NCBI GenBank assembly: GCA_013398955.1
Contig: VWPU01003972.1
Location: 1 to 64,000, forward strand
Length of the DNA: 64,000 bases
Direction of reading: 5' to 3'
Source of the DNA: Callaeas wilsoni
Lineage: Eukaryota > Chordata > Aves > Passeriformes > Callaeidae
Of this stretch, positions 10,455 to 20,474 are shown piece after piece. Each line of letters starts with the position of its first letter. Position 1 is the stretch's first letter. The notes under the pieces are model-generated. The model searched no databases. It saw only the letters and a program-made list of their open reading frames with translations, and was not told where the DNA came from. A program made the position numbers and the translations under genes.

Positions 10455-13400
10455 GTAAGCAGGTGGATGCTGTTGCTGGTCTCACCCTTAGGCAGGGAGC
10501 CAGCACACCCCAGTGCCCACAGCTCTCTCTGTGTTGCAGCCTTGCTCTTGACTATGCAATCACTACCCTGGTTCTCCTGACAGCATCATGGGGACATGAG
10601 CACTTGGCTCCTCACAGGACTGCAAAGGGGAGCTTTTGTTTGCAAAGTCCTCCGAGCTCCAACTAGAACCACTGAGAACCACTGTGGTATTTAAAATTGT
10701 TTTAAAATCTTTGTAGAAGTTTCTGTTGCATTATATTCACCATTTTGATCTCATTTCCATGGCTGTGTTTGTCATTACCCATCCTGTGCCACTGAGAAAC
10801 TTTGAGAGAAGTGACTTTTTTTACTCATGACTTCCATCCGAGACAGAAATGAGTTTGGACAATCCACAGCCATGCCAGCCTGTTTTATAAAACACTCTCT
10901 GCCCAAAGGAGCAGCAGGTCTTGACTGGGGTGATGCAATGAGTAAAACTTGAGGGAGATGGAGCAAGAAATGAAGAAAAGGGCAGCAGCACAAGTACAGC
11001 CTGGCTGGTTGTAAGTCTGTCTGTATTTTTGGGGTAGGCTGGCACACTTGACTCCAACTCAAAGCACATCCAAACTGTTTGGCTGCAAGCCTGTACTCAG
11101 CCACTGGCTTCAAGTAGGCTCTGAAAGGCAGCAGATAAATTAATGTTGGTCAGCACAGACCCAAGCGTGCGTCCAGCTGCTGTGTGGACAAGCTGGGTGG
11201 GCCGAGGCTGTACCAGCGTGGCAAACGCCCATCACCCCCTATCCTGTGGTGGTCTGCAGCCATACCCTGTGCCCAGGGTCAGGCAGGCACTCAAATCTTC
11301 CTGCATCAGCCACTTTGCATGTGCCAAGTCTGCGTTTGGACCTGCACAGAGAGGCTGATGACCGGTGCTGAGGCTCTTACTGAGCAGACCAGTTACAACA
11401 CGTGTTCCTGAAGATGGGTCCTGCTAGTAGCAGATTTGTACATTTGTTGCCCATTATTCCATCTTCTGTCCTATTTATTGGTTATATTATCAGTTATGGA
11501 TCATATTCCCATGTGGCTTTGAGTTATAACTTGGTGTCACATCACAGCCGCTTTACCCTCCTATGAACAATAAAACCTGGTGCAAAGTAAGAGAAGCAAA
11601 ACCTTGCAGAAGATACAGAAATGCCTATTTCAGGTAATCCTGCTCTCTTTCCCTTTATTAGCCTGTTTATTAAGGCTAATAAATAAATTATATTCATTTC
11701 AAAAGGGCATGGAAGAGATTTTTGCCATGGCCCCCTTTGTTGGAGAACCCCCCTCCCTTCCCACTCTACCAAACATCCATCTCTGTGAGATTGGCGGCCC
11801 CTTGCAGCCCTCTTGTTCTGTACATTTTTATTATGTCATACTCGAAGACAAATATTCTTAGCAGAAGCCCCTCTATGTGCTGAGTCCAGCTACTCTCTAA
11901 CGTGCTTTAAGTTTGTGAGCATATTTATGGAGGGTTGCAGCCCTTAATGCAAATGTGTAATGGGAGTTGTAAGTCTGCACTGCAGGGAGAAAACACCTCT
12001 GGGGCCTGATTTTCATTTACGCTTGTGCTGGCTGTGTTATGCTGCACTGGCAGTGTAAAGAGACCTCAGAGTGGGTGCTAAGGGTATGTAAAGGCTCAGT
12101 GTATTCTTAATAAAGCCACAATATGAACAAGAATTCAGTCTGCCTGGCTTACCAAGGGAAATGCCCAGGAAGCAGAGCAGAAGACTCTCATGGTGGTGAT
12201 TTTTAAGGGCTGCAAAATTTAAGTTTCCATATGCAGAGGTGTGCTGGAATTACGGCTGTCCCTTGTGTTGTGATCTAATCATGATTATACAGTGTATTAG
12301 CAACATGCTAGAACGTGAGTTACCGGCGTTTGGGTTTTCAGAATTCCTGTGGCTCAGTTTTCTTAGTCTTTGTGCTTATGTACCATGGGGATACTTAGGG
12401 AAGGAAATTTATGAATAGGAGTGCTGCGGAAATAGGGGCTTGCACAGCACTTGGGCTGCTTGCATTGCTCCCCATGCTGAGAGGGAGCTGCAGCAAGGGC
12501 AGTGGGATGGCTCGTGGATGTGGGGAGGAGGGATCCTCTTGCCTCCCATGTGCTGAGCTTGGTTGCTGGAGTTTGGTACATGGACACTGATGAGACCGAG
12601 GTGGTGGCAGCTAATGGATTTGGTCAGTAGTGGCTCCTCCTCTTAAATACAGTATGTCCTGTCAGATGGTGCTTCGAGTAAAAATAAAGCCATTTTAGTT
12701 ATATTTAGATAAACCCCTCAATACCCAGTGGAGAAATGAACAGCAAATTACAAGTGATACATCGTACTGCAAAGATGGCATTTCAGGCTTGGAGGGAGCC
12801 CACAGAATATTCGTGACTGAATAGCAAGTGTAGTGTAACCAAAAGCCTAAAATCCTTGTCCAGGGAAGGCTCACCTCCCTCCCCCTGAGCTCAGGTAAGC
12901 GTGCCTCCCAAAAGACAGCTCAATTCGTTAAAAGGGTAAAGCCAGCGATCGGCAGCTTTGGTTTTGTAAGTAAGAATGAAAATCCAGCTGCACGTTCAGC
13001 AGGCAGGCCGAGCTGGGATGTAGGACAGTCAGGAGTGTGCAAAGCTCACCAACCAGCACCTGAACTGTCCAGCTGCCCATCATCATCTGGTCAGCAAAAC
13101 GTGTATCGGGGTTTTTTTGTTTTCCATCTGAAGAAGAAGCGACAGATTGTCAGGTGCCAGAGAGGAGACACAAAATGTAGGTTTGATTCCAGGAAACAAA
13201 GTCTGAGGAGTCTGCAGAGAGGGGAACAGATGGGATTTGTGTGTATAGGAGCCTCTCCTGCCCAATTTTTAGCCCCCAGCTCTGTCCCAACTTCAGGCCG
13301 GTCTCCTGGGGCCATCCTCCACCACAACCGTGTAGCAGCTATGGGAGAGAAATCCATGAGACAGCTTTGACCACCCAGGTTCGCTGAAACATGGAAAGGA

Positions 13401-13565
13401 AAAGAGGAAGGAGTGACTGGAAAGCGCAGGCTCCGCATGTAGCCAAGGTGTCCCCATGGTAGGGGCCATTTCTGGGTAGGGCAGGCAGGTGTCAGAGCCT
13501 TGGAGCCGACGTGGATGCTCCGCCAGGCCCTGGCAGATGCAGATGGTGTCAGCAGCCGGGAAGGA

Positions 13566-13598
13566 CAGGGCTCCACTTCCCAGGGCTCCACTTCCCTG
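13566..13598. repeat. two-copy short tandem repeat (about 16 bp unit)
   Basis: GGGCTCCACTTCC occurs twice back to back with a 16-bp step, the second copy running into CTGGGG. It sits just upstream of the CCAAT-box array and may belong to the same expansion-prone GC-rich zone. Confidence 0.7.
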
Positions 13599-13664
13599 GG
13601 GCTCGACTCTCCCAGCCAGGGCAGGCCCCAGGAGCTCCATGGCAGGGCTAGGGGCCACGGAAGG

Positions 13665-14155
13665 GCCCATTGGCCACCTGCCTTTGGGTGTTCTTACCCT
13701 TGGACCCTGATTTGCTCAGAGCCCTTGGATCCGCACTCCCTCACTGGGCAGAGGAAGTTGGAGAGTGTCACCCTGGTGCCTGATGGGCCGGTACCTGTGG
13801 GTTATTTTTGGGACCAAGGCTGTGATTGGCTAGTGACATTGGGCCTAAAGGGTGCTCAGTCACTATTGGACAAGGAAATCTGCTTCCAGGCTCTGATTGG
13901 TCAACTGCCCCTGGGCAGCAACCCGCCTTTGGGGTCTGATTGATCATGACCCCTTGGGTGCCAGTGGGTCCTGATTCCTGATTGGACAGGTACTCCAGGG
14001 GTTCAGTAACCCCGATTTCTGATTGGCCAGGCACCCCAGGGTCTCAATAACGCTTGATTTTTGATTGGTCAGGTAGACGGGGGTCCCCGTAACCCCTGAT
14101 TCCTGATTGGCCAGGTCCCCCGGGTGCCAGTCGCCCCGAGGCTCTGATTGGCCGG
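13665..14155. repeat. degenerate ~42-bp tandem array carrying ATTGG (CCAAT) boxes
   Basis: ATTGG or a near variant recurs at 13669, 13710 (ATTTG), 13743 (ACTGG), 13783 (ATGGG), 13825, 13865, 13896, 13939 (ATTGA), 13981, 14022, 14064, 14106 and 14147. An extra ATTGG outside the register lies at 13838. From 13896 on, the step is 41-43 bp every time. The last five units share a core like CTGATTGGCCAGG followed by a C/G-rich tail and often GTAAC or CAGT before the next CCTGATT. ATTGG is the reverse of CCAAT, the binding site of NF-Y. The array ends about 80 bp before the ATG-containing GC-rich exon region. The repeat is seen directly; NF-Y binding is inferred. Confidence 0.85.
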
Positions 14156-14233
14156 GCTCGCCGGGCGCTGCCGCCCCCTGTCGGTTGTCATGGGAACTGC
14201 CTGGTGAACTCTCACCCGCGCGCCGCGGGTCAC

Positions 14234-14272
14234 ATGACCGGGGCCAACATGGCGGCGGCCGCCGGGGGCTGA
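14234..14272 (+). CDS. short upstream open reading frame in the alternative 5' UTR
   Basis: ATG at 14234 and a second in-frame ATG at 14249 lead to TGA at 14270-14272, giving 12 or 7 residues (the shorter is M-A-A-A-A-G-G). The second ATG has A at -3 and G at +4, a strong Kozak context, and overlaps the YY1-type word. If transcripts start upstream of it, it would precede the N-terminal ATG at 14354 and could reduce its translation. Whether it is in the mRNA depends on the start site, which I cannot determine. Confidence 0.4.
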   Translation: MTGANMAAAAGG

Positions 14273-14353
14273 TCGGCGGCGCCCGCCGGGCCGCGCCGCA
14301 TCCACCCGCATCCCGGGCCCGCCGCCCGCTGCCCGCCCGCGGCGCCCGCGGCT

Positions 14354-14398
14354 ATGCAGAGCGGCAAGAGGGGACCCGGCGGCGGGGGCCGGGAAGAG
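14354..14398 (+). CDS. RNF220: alternative first coding exon of short RNF220 isoform
   Basis: ATG at 14354 opens 15 codons reading M-Q-S-G-K-R-G-P-G-G-G-G-R-E-E, followed directly by a donor (GAG|GTGGGT at 14399). It ends in phase 0 and the next exon (14554) begins in phase 0, so splicing gives ...G-R-E-E-T-F-L-R-V.... This predicts a short protein lacking the N-terminal region and the two linker exons but keeping the basic region, coiled coil and RING: about 280 residues without or 305 with the optional zinc finger, assuming the missing last exon adds 23. The ATG has G at -3 but C at +4, a moderate context. The support is frame, donor and CpG-island position; I have no transcript data. Confidence 0.68.
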
Positions 14399-14553
14399 GT
14401 GGGTGCTGCCGTGGGGGGGAGGTCCGCGGACGGTGCGTTGTCCCGGGGATGCGGGGGGAGTGAGGGGACCGGTACGGGCCTTATGTACGGGCGGGGGGCG
14501 AGTTGTTTACATCCGCCTTCTGACGTTTCTCCGCTCTTGTCTCCCCTTTGCAG

Positions 14554-14596
14554 ACCTTCCTGCGGGTGCGAGCGAACCGGCAGACCCGGCTGAACG
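14554..14596 (+). CDS. RNF220: RNF220 coding exon (TFLRVRANRQTRLN)
   Basis: A 43-nt micro-exon between CCCTTTGCAG (to 14553) and donor GTGAGT (14597). It codes 14 residues, T-F-L-R-V-R-A-N-R-Q-T-R-L-N, plus the first base of an alanine codon, and is identical to the human stretch I remember. The segment is strongly basic and joins the next exon to make a longer basic patch. It is shared by the long isoform and the proposed short one, and lies inside the CpG island. Confidence 0.96.
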
Positions 14597-15653
14597 GTGA
14601 GTGCGGCCCCCATCGCGCCTGCCCCTCCGGAGAAGTTTCCAGAGTTGGGCCGAGTTGTGTGACCCCCTCAGGCCCCCCGCACCGCAGGCCGGGAGCCGGC
14701 ACCAGCCTCGCCACCGGGGCCTCGACGTGCCGGGGGGGCGCAGGGGGCATTCGGGTGAAGCCCTCCACGCTCGCCCCCGGCTCCCCAGGGAAGCGGCTCC
14801 CACCTCCGGGATCCCCCCAGCCGGTATAAAACAGGCCCCGAAACCCGTGTTTTCTGTGTGGGGCCCGCTGCTGAGCTTTCACAGCTCACATGGCTGAATC
14901 TTGCAGTAAACTTTTAAGAAGCCTGAGCGTCATTTGACGTCATGGTTTGTTTTGTTTGTGTTTTTTTTCTCTCAAACCCACAGATGCTGGTGCAGTACTT
15001 CTATTCTTGTATCTCTGGGTGCTCCTAACAAGTAAACAACTGTTTTTAGTGGACAGTGGTCTGGTGTTTAAAAAAAACAAATCAGAGGTCACTATTTCAG
15101 AGAGAGAAAGCCCATCTCTGTGCTTTGAAATTGGAAGGAAAAGCTGAAAGGAAACTTTTTTTATTAGAGCCGAAGAAATTTAAGCTTTTCTCAAAGTTGA
15201 GAGGTCAGAACTTACCATGTACACAGTAACAATGTTCTGTCATCTGGTTTTATGCTGCTTGTAGCTACTTTAGTATGTAACAGCCAGAATTTGGTTATTC
15301 AGGCTATTGGGAGGCTCATTAATCTCGAGCTTCTTGATGTGATAGTTCACGATAACATCTGGTGTGCTGATGGAGTTTATTTAGAAGAAGAAGTACTTGA
15401 ACAAAATAGCAAAAGGCTTTAGAGTGTGCTGATAGGAAAACAGCTAGATTTTGAAGCCCTCCACATTTAGCGTAGTCTTAAGCAAATAGAAGCTCCTGAC
15501 CCAGATCTTTGATAAGTTAGACGTAGCTGAATTTAGAGCTAGACTTGGGGTTTTTAAATATCAACCCAGAGGGCCAAAAAACTGCCAACTCCAGAAAGTC
15601 TGTTAAGTCATAGAACAAAGAAATGAGTTACCTTGCACCAGTTGCAGGTAACT

Positions 15654-15704
15654 ACTGGCAGGTGCTCACTCTGCACTCCAAGATGAGTGCAGAGAGCTGC
15701 CAGT
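15654..15704. other. imperfect hairpin, miRNA-precursor-like
   Basis: The arms ACTGGCAG and CTCTGCACTC on the left pair perfectly with GAGTGCAGAG and CTGCCAGT on the right, giving 10-bp and 8-bp helices split by a 7/2-nt internal loop and closed by a 6-nt loop (CAAGAT). The whole is 51 nt. That is short for a miRNA precursor but unusually well paired for random intron. I do not recognise a known miRNA. Confidence 0.3.
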
Positions 15705-16368
15705 GCTGGCAGACAGACACAGAGACTTCAGATGACTCCGATGCCATACCGAGGTGCTGCTCTGTGGTGACTGGTTTTGTGTGACCGAGGTCTCTGGAGT
15801 CAAGGATGTCAAACTGTTCCTTTATCATAGTTGGATAGCTAAGGCTAAACTCCCACTTCCCACCTTTTTTCAGGCCAACAATGTGCAGTCACCTTATTTT
15901 AAATATTTTTTAAAAGTCTGAGCCAGACTTGTGAAATTCTTGGTGTTGTGGAGTCCTTCAGTATGAGAGGAAGCTCGTGATGAGAACGTGCTCTGCTGAA
16001 CTGGCTCAGTAGTGCTTTATGCTTTTGTCTCTAACCCGAAGGGTGGCTGCAGCACAGTGTGGGTAGGCTGTGATCTCCTCTTGGGAACTCTTCTTGGCCT
16101 GTCTTGTTGGATGTTTTTGTGAACCTGGGCTCATCGAAAGGGAGGCGGGTAGTTTTGTACAGCATTTGCATTGTTTTTGCTGGACGTTTTACTCTCTTTG
16201 TATGTACCTTTTGGGAGTATAGCCGTGTTCCAAATGAAAGGACATGTATACTGCCCTAATAATGCTGAGGTTTCCTGTCTGATCTCTTCTTCACCCTGAG
16301 ATTAAGACTGTCCAGATATTAGGGAGCTGGATGGAGAAATTCAGGTGAAGTGCTTTGGGTCCCAAAGA

Positions 16369-16410
16369 AGGTCAGATTAGATCAGAACTGGTTCCTTCTG
16401 ACCTTAGCTT
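16369..16410. mobile_element. ancient CR1/L3-like LINE 3' fragment
   Basis: The wording GGTCAGATTAGATCA ... GGTTCCTTCTGACCTTA resembles the 3' end of CR1/L3 LINEs, which typically read GGT(C/T)(G/A)GACTAGATGATC ... GGTCCCTTC(T/C)(A/G)ACCTTA. Only about 40 bases are recognisable and no terminal 8-bp repeats follow, so this is an old truncated scrap. The call rests on remembered consensus. Confidence 0.4.
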
Positions 16411-19400
16411 TTTGTGGCTGATTACTGCCATTCCCAGAACATACCTGTAGTCATGCCTGGTCCAATCTGCACCCAGCCAAACAGTTCAGTGGGGTCTACT
16501 GCTCCTTTCTCTGCATGTGTCTTTACATTTGTACTTCTGAACTGTACCTGCTTTCTTGTTTCTTCCTCCACATTTATTTGCACTGAAATAACTGCAATAT
16601 TTGTAAGGTTTGCCACCTTATTGTCGAAGAGTTACATGAGCAGTAATGCTTTAGATGGAGGACACTGGAGTGCTTTAGGGAAAAAAAATTCTTATTTGTC
16701 TATATCTTGTATTTTAATGAGCTTCTAATCAATCACACAACCTTAGTTTCCTAATCCTGATTATTTTACTTGAATAGAGGTTGTGTAGGACTTGTCCAAA
16801 GACAGCTGGCACTTCGTTTCATATTCTCGTTGACACAGTGCAGAAACTTAGGATACAGCAAATGCAGTCTGTCAAAAAAAAAAAATTATTTGTTTTTATT
16901 ATGTTTTACATGTACTTTTCAATATTGTTGTAACCAGTTTATCTTGGTATTTCTGTCAAGCTTTTATCAGCTGAGTTCTAGAAAAACTTCTGGAAACTCC
17001 TCCCATAAAACAGGCCCGCAGTGTTTGCTCTTCTCCCACATTGTCCTTGACCAAATCTTGGCTACCCAGGCTGTTTGTGACTCAGTCTTGTTTGGACCTT
17101 GATGTTTTCCATCCTGTTGTGTTCATTTGGGAATGTGCAAGAGGAGTTAAGGGAAGAGAAGGTAGAGAGGGAAATGTCTCCTGTGAGCTGCTGTTGACCT
17201 GGCCGCAACATGATTAGGTCCTGATAGTAACGTGGGTCACACATACCTGACTGGCCAGAATTTTAATTCTGTAAGTCAAACCTGCGACTTAAATTGAGCT
17301 GTAAGTAAGGCAAATGCATTTTCAAGCTCTGGAGCAGGAGATTAATGTTCTGTCTGTTAGGCTCTTGGTTGAGTGTTTGTATCACAACTTCCCTGTCAGC
17401 TTCAGTGAGTTAATCCTGCACCTCTCACCTGTGCTAAACTCACTTTCCAGAGGTTGTGTCCTTGTGAACCCAAGAGTATGAGGTGCTGATTCCTGATGAA
17501 CCTGTCTGATAAAGGAGGCATTTCTTTCATTTGCCTTATTTCCAGTGTTGCCAAACTGGAAACTTTAAGCCACCCTGTAAATTGATGCTTGTGGAGTTTA
17601 GCAGTGCAGAGCAGGTTAGGTAGTCATTCAAAATTAGAGGCACAAAATTTGGCTTAGTGTATCAGAACATGAGTTTAGAAGGTTAAGTAGGTGCCAACCT
17701 CAGAGAATAGTGTCAGATTGAAGGTTACTGAAAATAATCTGTGTGGAACTTTGGCCTTGCAAATCTGAAAGCTGCGCTGAGACCCTTTTGTGAATCTGGC
17801 CCTTAATGTTCTCTCTGGGGCAGATGAGCAGCAAATTGTACTTAAGGTCTGAAACAGATTCCTTCTTGACCACGTGTTTCTTGCTTTTGCTTATTCTTGA
17901 GATGGCTTTTTGTGCTCTGCCACTACTGCGGTTGTTCCCTTGCATCAGATGCTCTGGATGAGTTGATCATTCACAAAAGCTTTTTGTGATAGGTCTAACA
18001 AAAGTAGGTATGAGCACTCCTCAGTACTCATCCAGTAGATTTGCAGAGAGCAGGTGCTAACTCTTGTGCTTGAAATATCTTTGACTCAAATTTAGGGTTA
18101 TTTGCAAAGTTGGCATTCTCAAGTGAGTTGTGAAGTAGGTCCTTACAAAGCTCCATTTGCACTTTCCTGAGAAGCTGATTCCAGTTTTGGTGGTGACCCT
18201 AAGCCTGTCTCTCCAAAAAGACCATGCAGTTTGTTGAACCACCACCACCATGTCCTGTGCTTTTGTAGCTAGTGAGTGGGGGAGGAATAAAGCTGGATGG
18301 TTTTCGCTGGAAAGGAGACAAAAATGTTTCCACTTGATTTGATTGGCCTGCCATTGCAGGAGCTGCTAATGATGTCTGCATAGGACTCAGGGGACCACTC
18401 AAAGTGGTGGAGGGAATCATAAGAGATATTGCTAGTAACTTAATCGTGTCCTTTGATGCTGCAGGAGAGGTTGGTGCAATGTCCACTGCTAGATGCTGTG
18501 TAAGAGCACTTCTGAGGTAATTAGTGCCCTGTCCTGAAGGTGAATTTTTGCTTGGGGAGGGGAGTGCCAGTGAAAACTAAAATCCATTAGCTTTTCTCAC
18601 AGGAAATTTGGCTAGACTAGAGAGTAACATGATCTTTAGTCATTAATAAGGTTCAGCCTTGGTGGGGAGAGCCCATTGTTAGAAAAGATCCTCGGTCTCT
18701 TCTGCCGGTGGGGCAGCAGTGGTAGCTTGGCTCCTTCTCTCTGCAGTTGTGGAAAGGCAGGGACCAGTGTGCCCTCAGCGGCAGAAGCTTTGTCAAGTGC
18801 AGTTTGGCTCCTTCTCTAGTGCAAGCAGCCTCTCTCTCACCTTGCATAGCCCCGTGTTAGGGAGCTACATATGAGTGAAGGGAGGAGCAATTCCCTCAGC
18901 CAGCACAGCTCCTAGGTTGTCAGAGACAATAACTGAGACCCCCAACACTTGCAGAGGGTCCCAATTCCTGCTCACCTCCATGTGCCATGTTCTAGTTCAT
19001 CTGCTGTGGTGGCTTAAACTCCCCAGATGCCTGATGGTTTCGTGTAATCTGAAGAACATGCACTTGCAGCAGGAGCCATGTGTAGGGTAATGTACATCTT
19101 TAAAAGTGAGGCCTCAGAGGTGCTGGAAGCCCTCTGATAGCCTAATAATAATTATTAATGCTAATAAAAACTAGTGAACTCCTTACCTCCTGGCAGAAGG
19201 TTGGAATAATAACTATGGAGCCTTTGTTCAGTCAGAGGTAAGAATGGGTCAGGCCTCTGCAAAAACCTCCTTCCCTGAGTTCTGTCCTCTTTGTACATCC
19301 AGCCCTCAACTGGCTGCGTTTTTATCTTCCTGAATTACGGGAGGGAATGGCTTTTTCTTTTTTTTTTCCGCTCTCCATGCTCCTGCGACAGGAGCGAGGG

Positions 19401-20414
19401 GGAGAGGGATTAGTGAGCTAATTAGAAATGATCGCATCTATCAACACTAATTAGCAATCCTGTGGTCTCACTTGCGTGTTCTTCTGAGCTGCTCCCCTTC
19501 GGGACAGCGCCGATCAGCCCCTGCCTTTGGGGCCGCTCCGTCCCCGCCGCGCTGATTGGAAGTGATGGCCGGGCTGCGTGTGTCGGGCAGGGACAGTGGC
19601 GCTCGGATGTGCTTTCCAGGCTGCTCCCTTTCCATCCCTCCTGTCACCAGGGCTACCCTGGGCCTCCGTGGGCACGACGCTGCCGCTGCTAATGACCACA
19701 GAATGAAAATGGCAGGGGCATTTGTTTTCAACACCTCTTTCCTCCAGTGGCTTTTTCCCTCGTGGCACCGCAGCTCAAAGGGCTGCTTCTCTGCGGAGCT
19801 AAATGAGCCAAGATAGGGGCTGGCTGCTGGGTCTGGTGTGGAGCTGGAGCAGAGTGAGGTTCTCTTCCCAGCTCTGCACTAATATTTCAGCAGCAGATCA
19901 GGTGTTTGCTCTGGAAAAATGGTCCCAAGAATTTATCAGTGGAAAACCCAAAATAAGTTGTCTTCCTTTTGTCACTGCTGCAGTGCATGGACTGGAGGAT
20001 GGCAGTAAAAACCCCTAAAAATACTAATAAATTCACCAGGCAGACTGCTCTAACTGAATTGTTTGGCCATGGGGAGTCCTACCAGAATAATTAAACTGTT
20101 CATTCCCTGTGTTTCCCTGTTAAAAACATGGTGAGGTGAGAGAAATTTGTGTCTGCAATCAAGATAGAGAAGGCTTTGTTTCTGTGTTTCTCTCCAGATG
20201 GATGTTTGCTGAGGAATGCTCAAGTCGTGTCTGATTCCAGCCTCCTTCCCTATTTTTTGCTGGCTCTACAGAGCTGGTGAGGCAAGGAAAGAGCATCCTA
20301 AACTTATATGAAAGAGCCATGCTGAAGGATATAGGTATGCACTAAACCAGAACTCCAGAAATCTCTTGGGCACTAAAGTACAAGCCAGAAAGAGCGTGGC
20401 TTAACTCTGCCTAA

Positions 20415-20474
20415 AAGAGAGGGTTGTGGAGCTGTCAGTGTGGTGTACCCAAAACAAGAGAGGGTTGTGGAGCT
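20415..20474. repeat. 19-bp direct repeat with 41-bp step
   Basis: AAGAGAGGGTTGTGGAGCT occurs exactly at 20415-20433 and 20456-20474. The 22 bases between the copies are not repeated afterwards, so this is one full unit plus a partial second, likely a small local duplication. No function is apparent. Confidence 0.85.

Larger units (their letters stand above)
10455..14553 (+). other. RNF220: RNF220 intron with internal promoter region
   Basis: A 4.1-kb intron for the long transcript. The first 3.1 kb shows nothing recognisable apart from an 11-bp tandem word around 10663-10683 and A/T-rich filler. From about 13.55 kb the sequence turns GC-rich: a short tandem repeat at 13566-13598, the CCAAT-box array at 13665-14155, and the CpG island with an alternative first exon. 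For the long isoform all of this is spliced out. Confidence 0.85.
14140..14830 (+). promoter_or_regulatory. RNF220: CpG island, likely internal RNF220 promoter
   Basis: The GC and CpG content is the highest in the window, with runs such as CGCGCGCCGCGGG at about 14217. Promoter-type words are TCACATGACC (E-box-like, 14230-14239) and CCAACATGGCGGC (14245-14257), which fits the YY1 consensus AAnATGGCGGC often found just downstream of start sites. No TATA box is seen. The island spans an alternative first exon (14354-14398) and the constitutive exon at 14554. Transcription initiation is inferred from sequence; the exact start site cannot be placed. Confidence 0.75.

Noticed and set aside
13180..13195. 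GGTTTGATTCC, similar to a tRNA B box
   Set aside because: No A box at the right distance and no cloverleaf. A single word is not enough.
13091..13670. Overlapping minus-strand frames upstream of the CpG island (possible divergent gene)
   Set aside because: Composition follows the GC-rich repeats and no protein family is recognised. A divergent noncoding transcript is possible but not supported by sequence.
14107..14463. 118-codon GC-rich open frame across the CpG island
   Set aside because: Arg/Gly/Pro/Ala-rich translation is typical of any CpG island. The frame differs from that of the 14354 exon, which joins correctly to RNF220.
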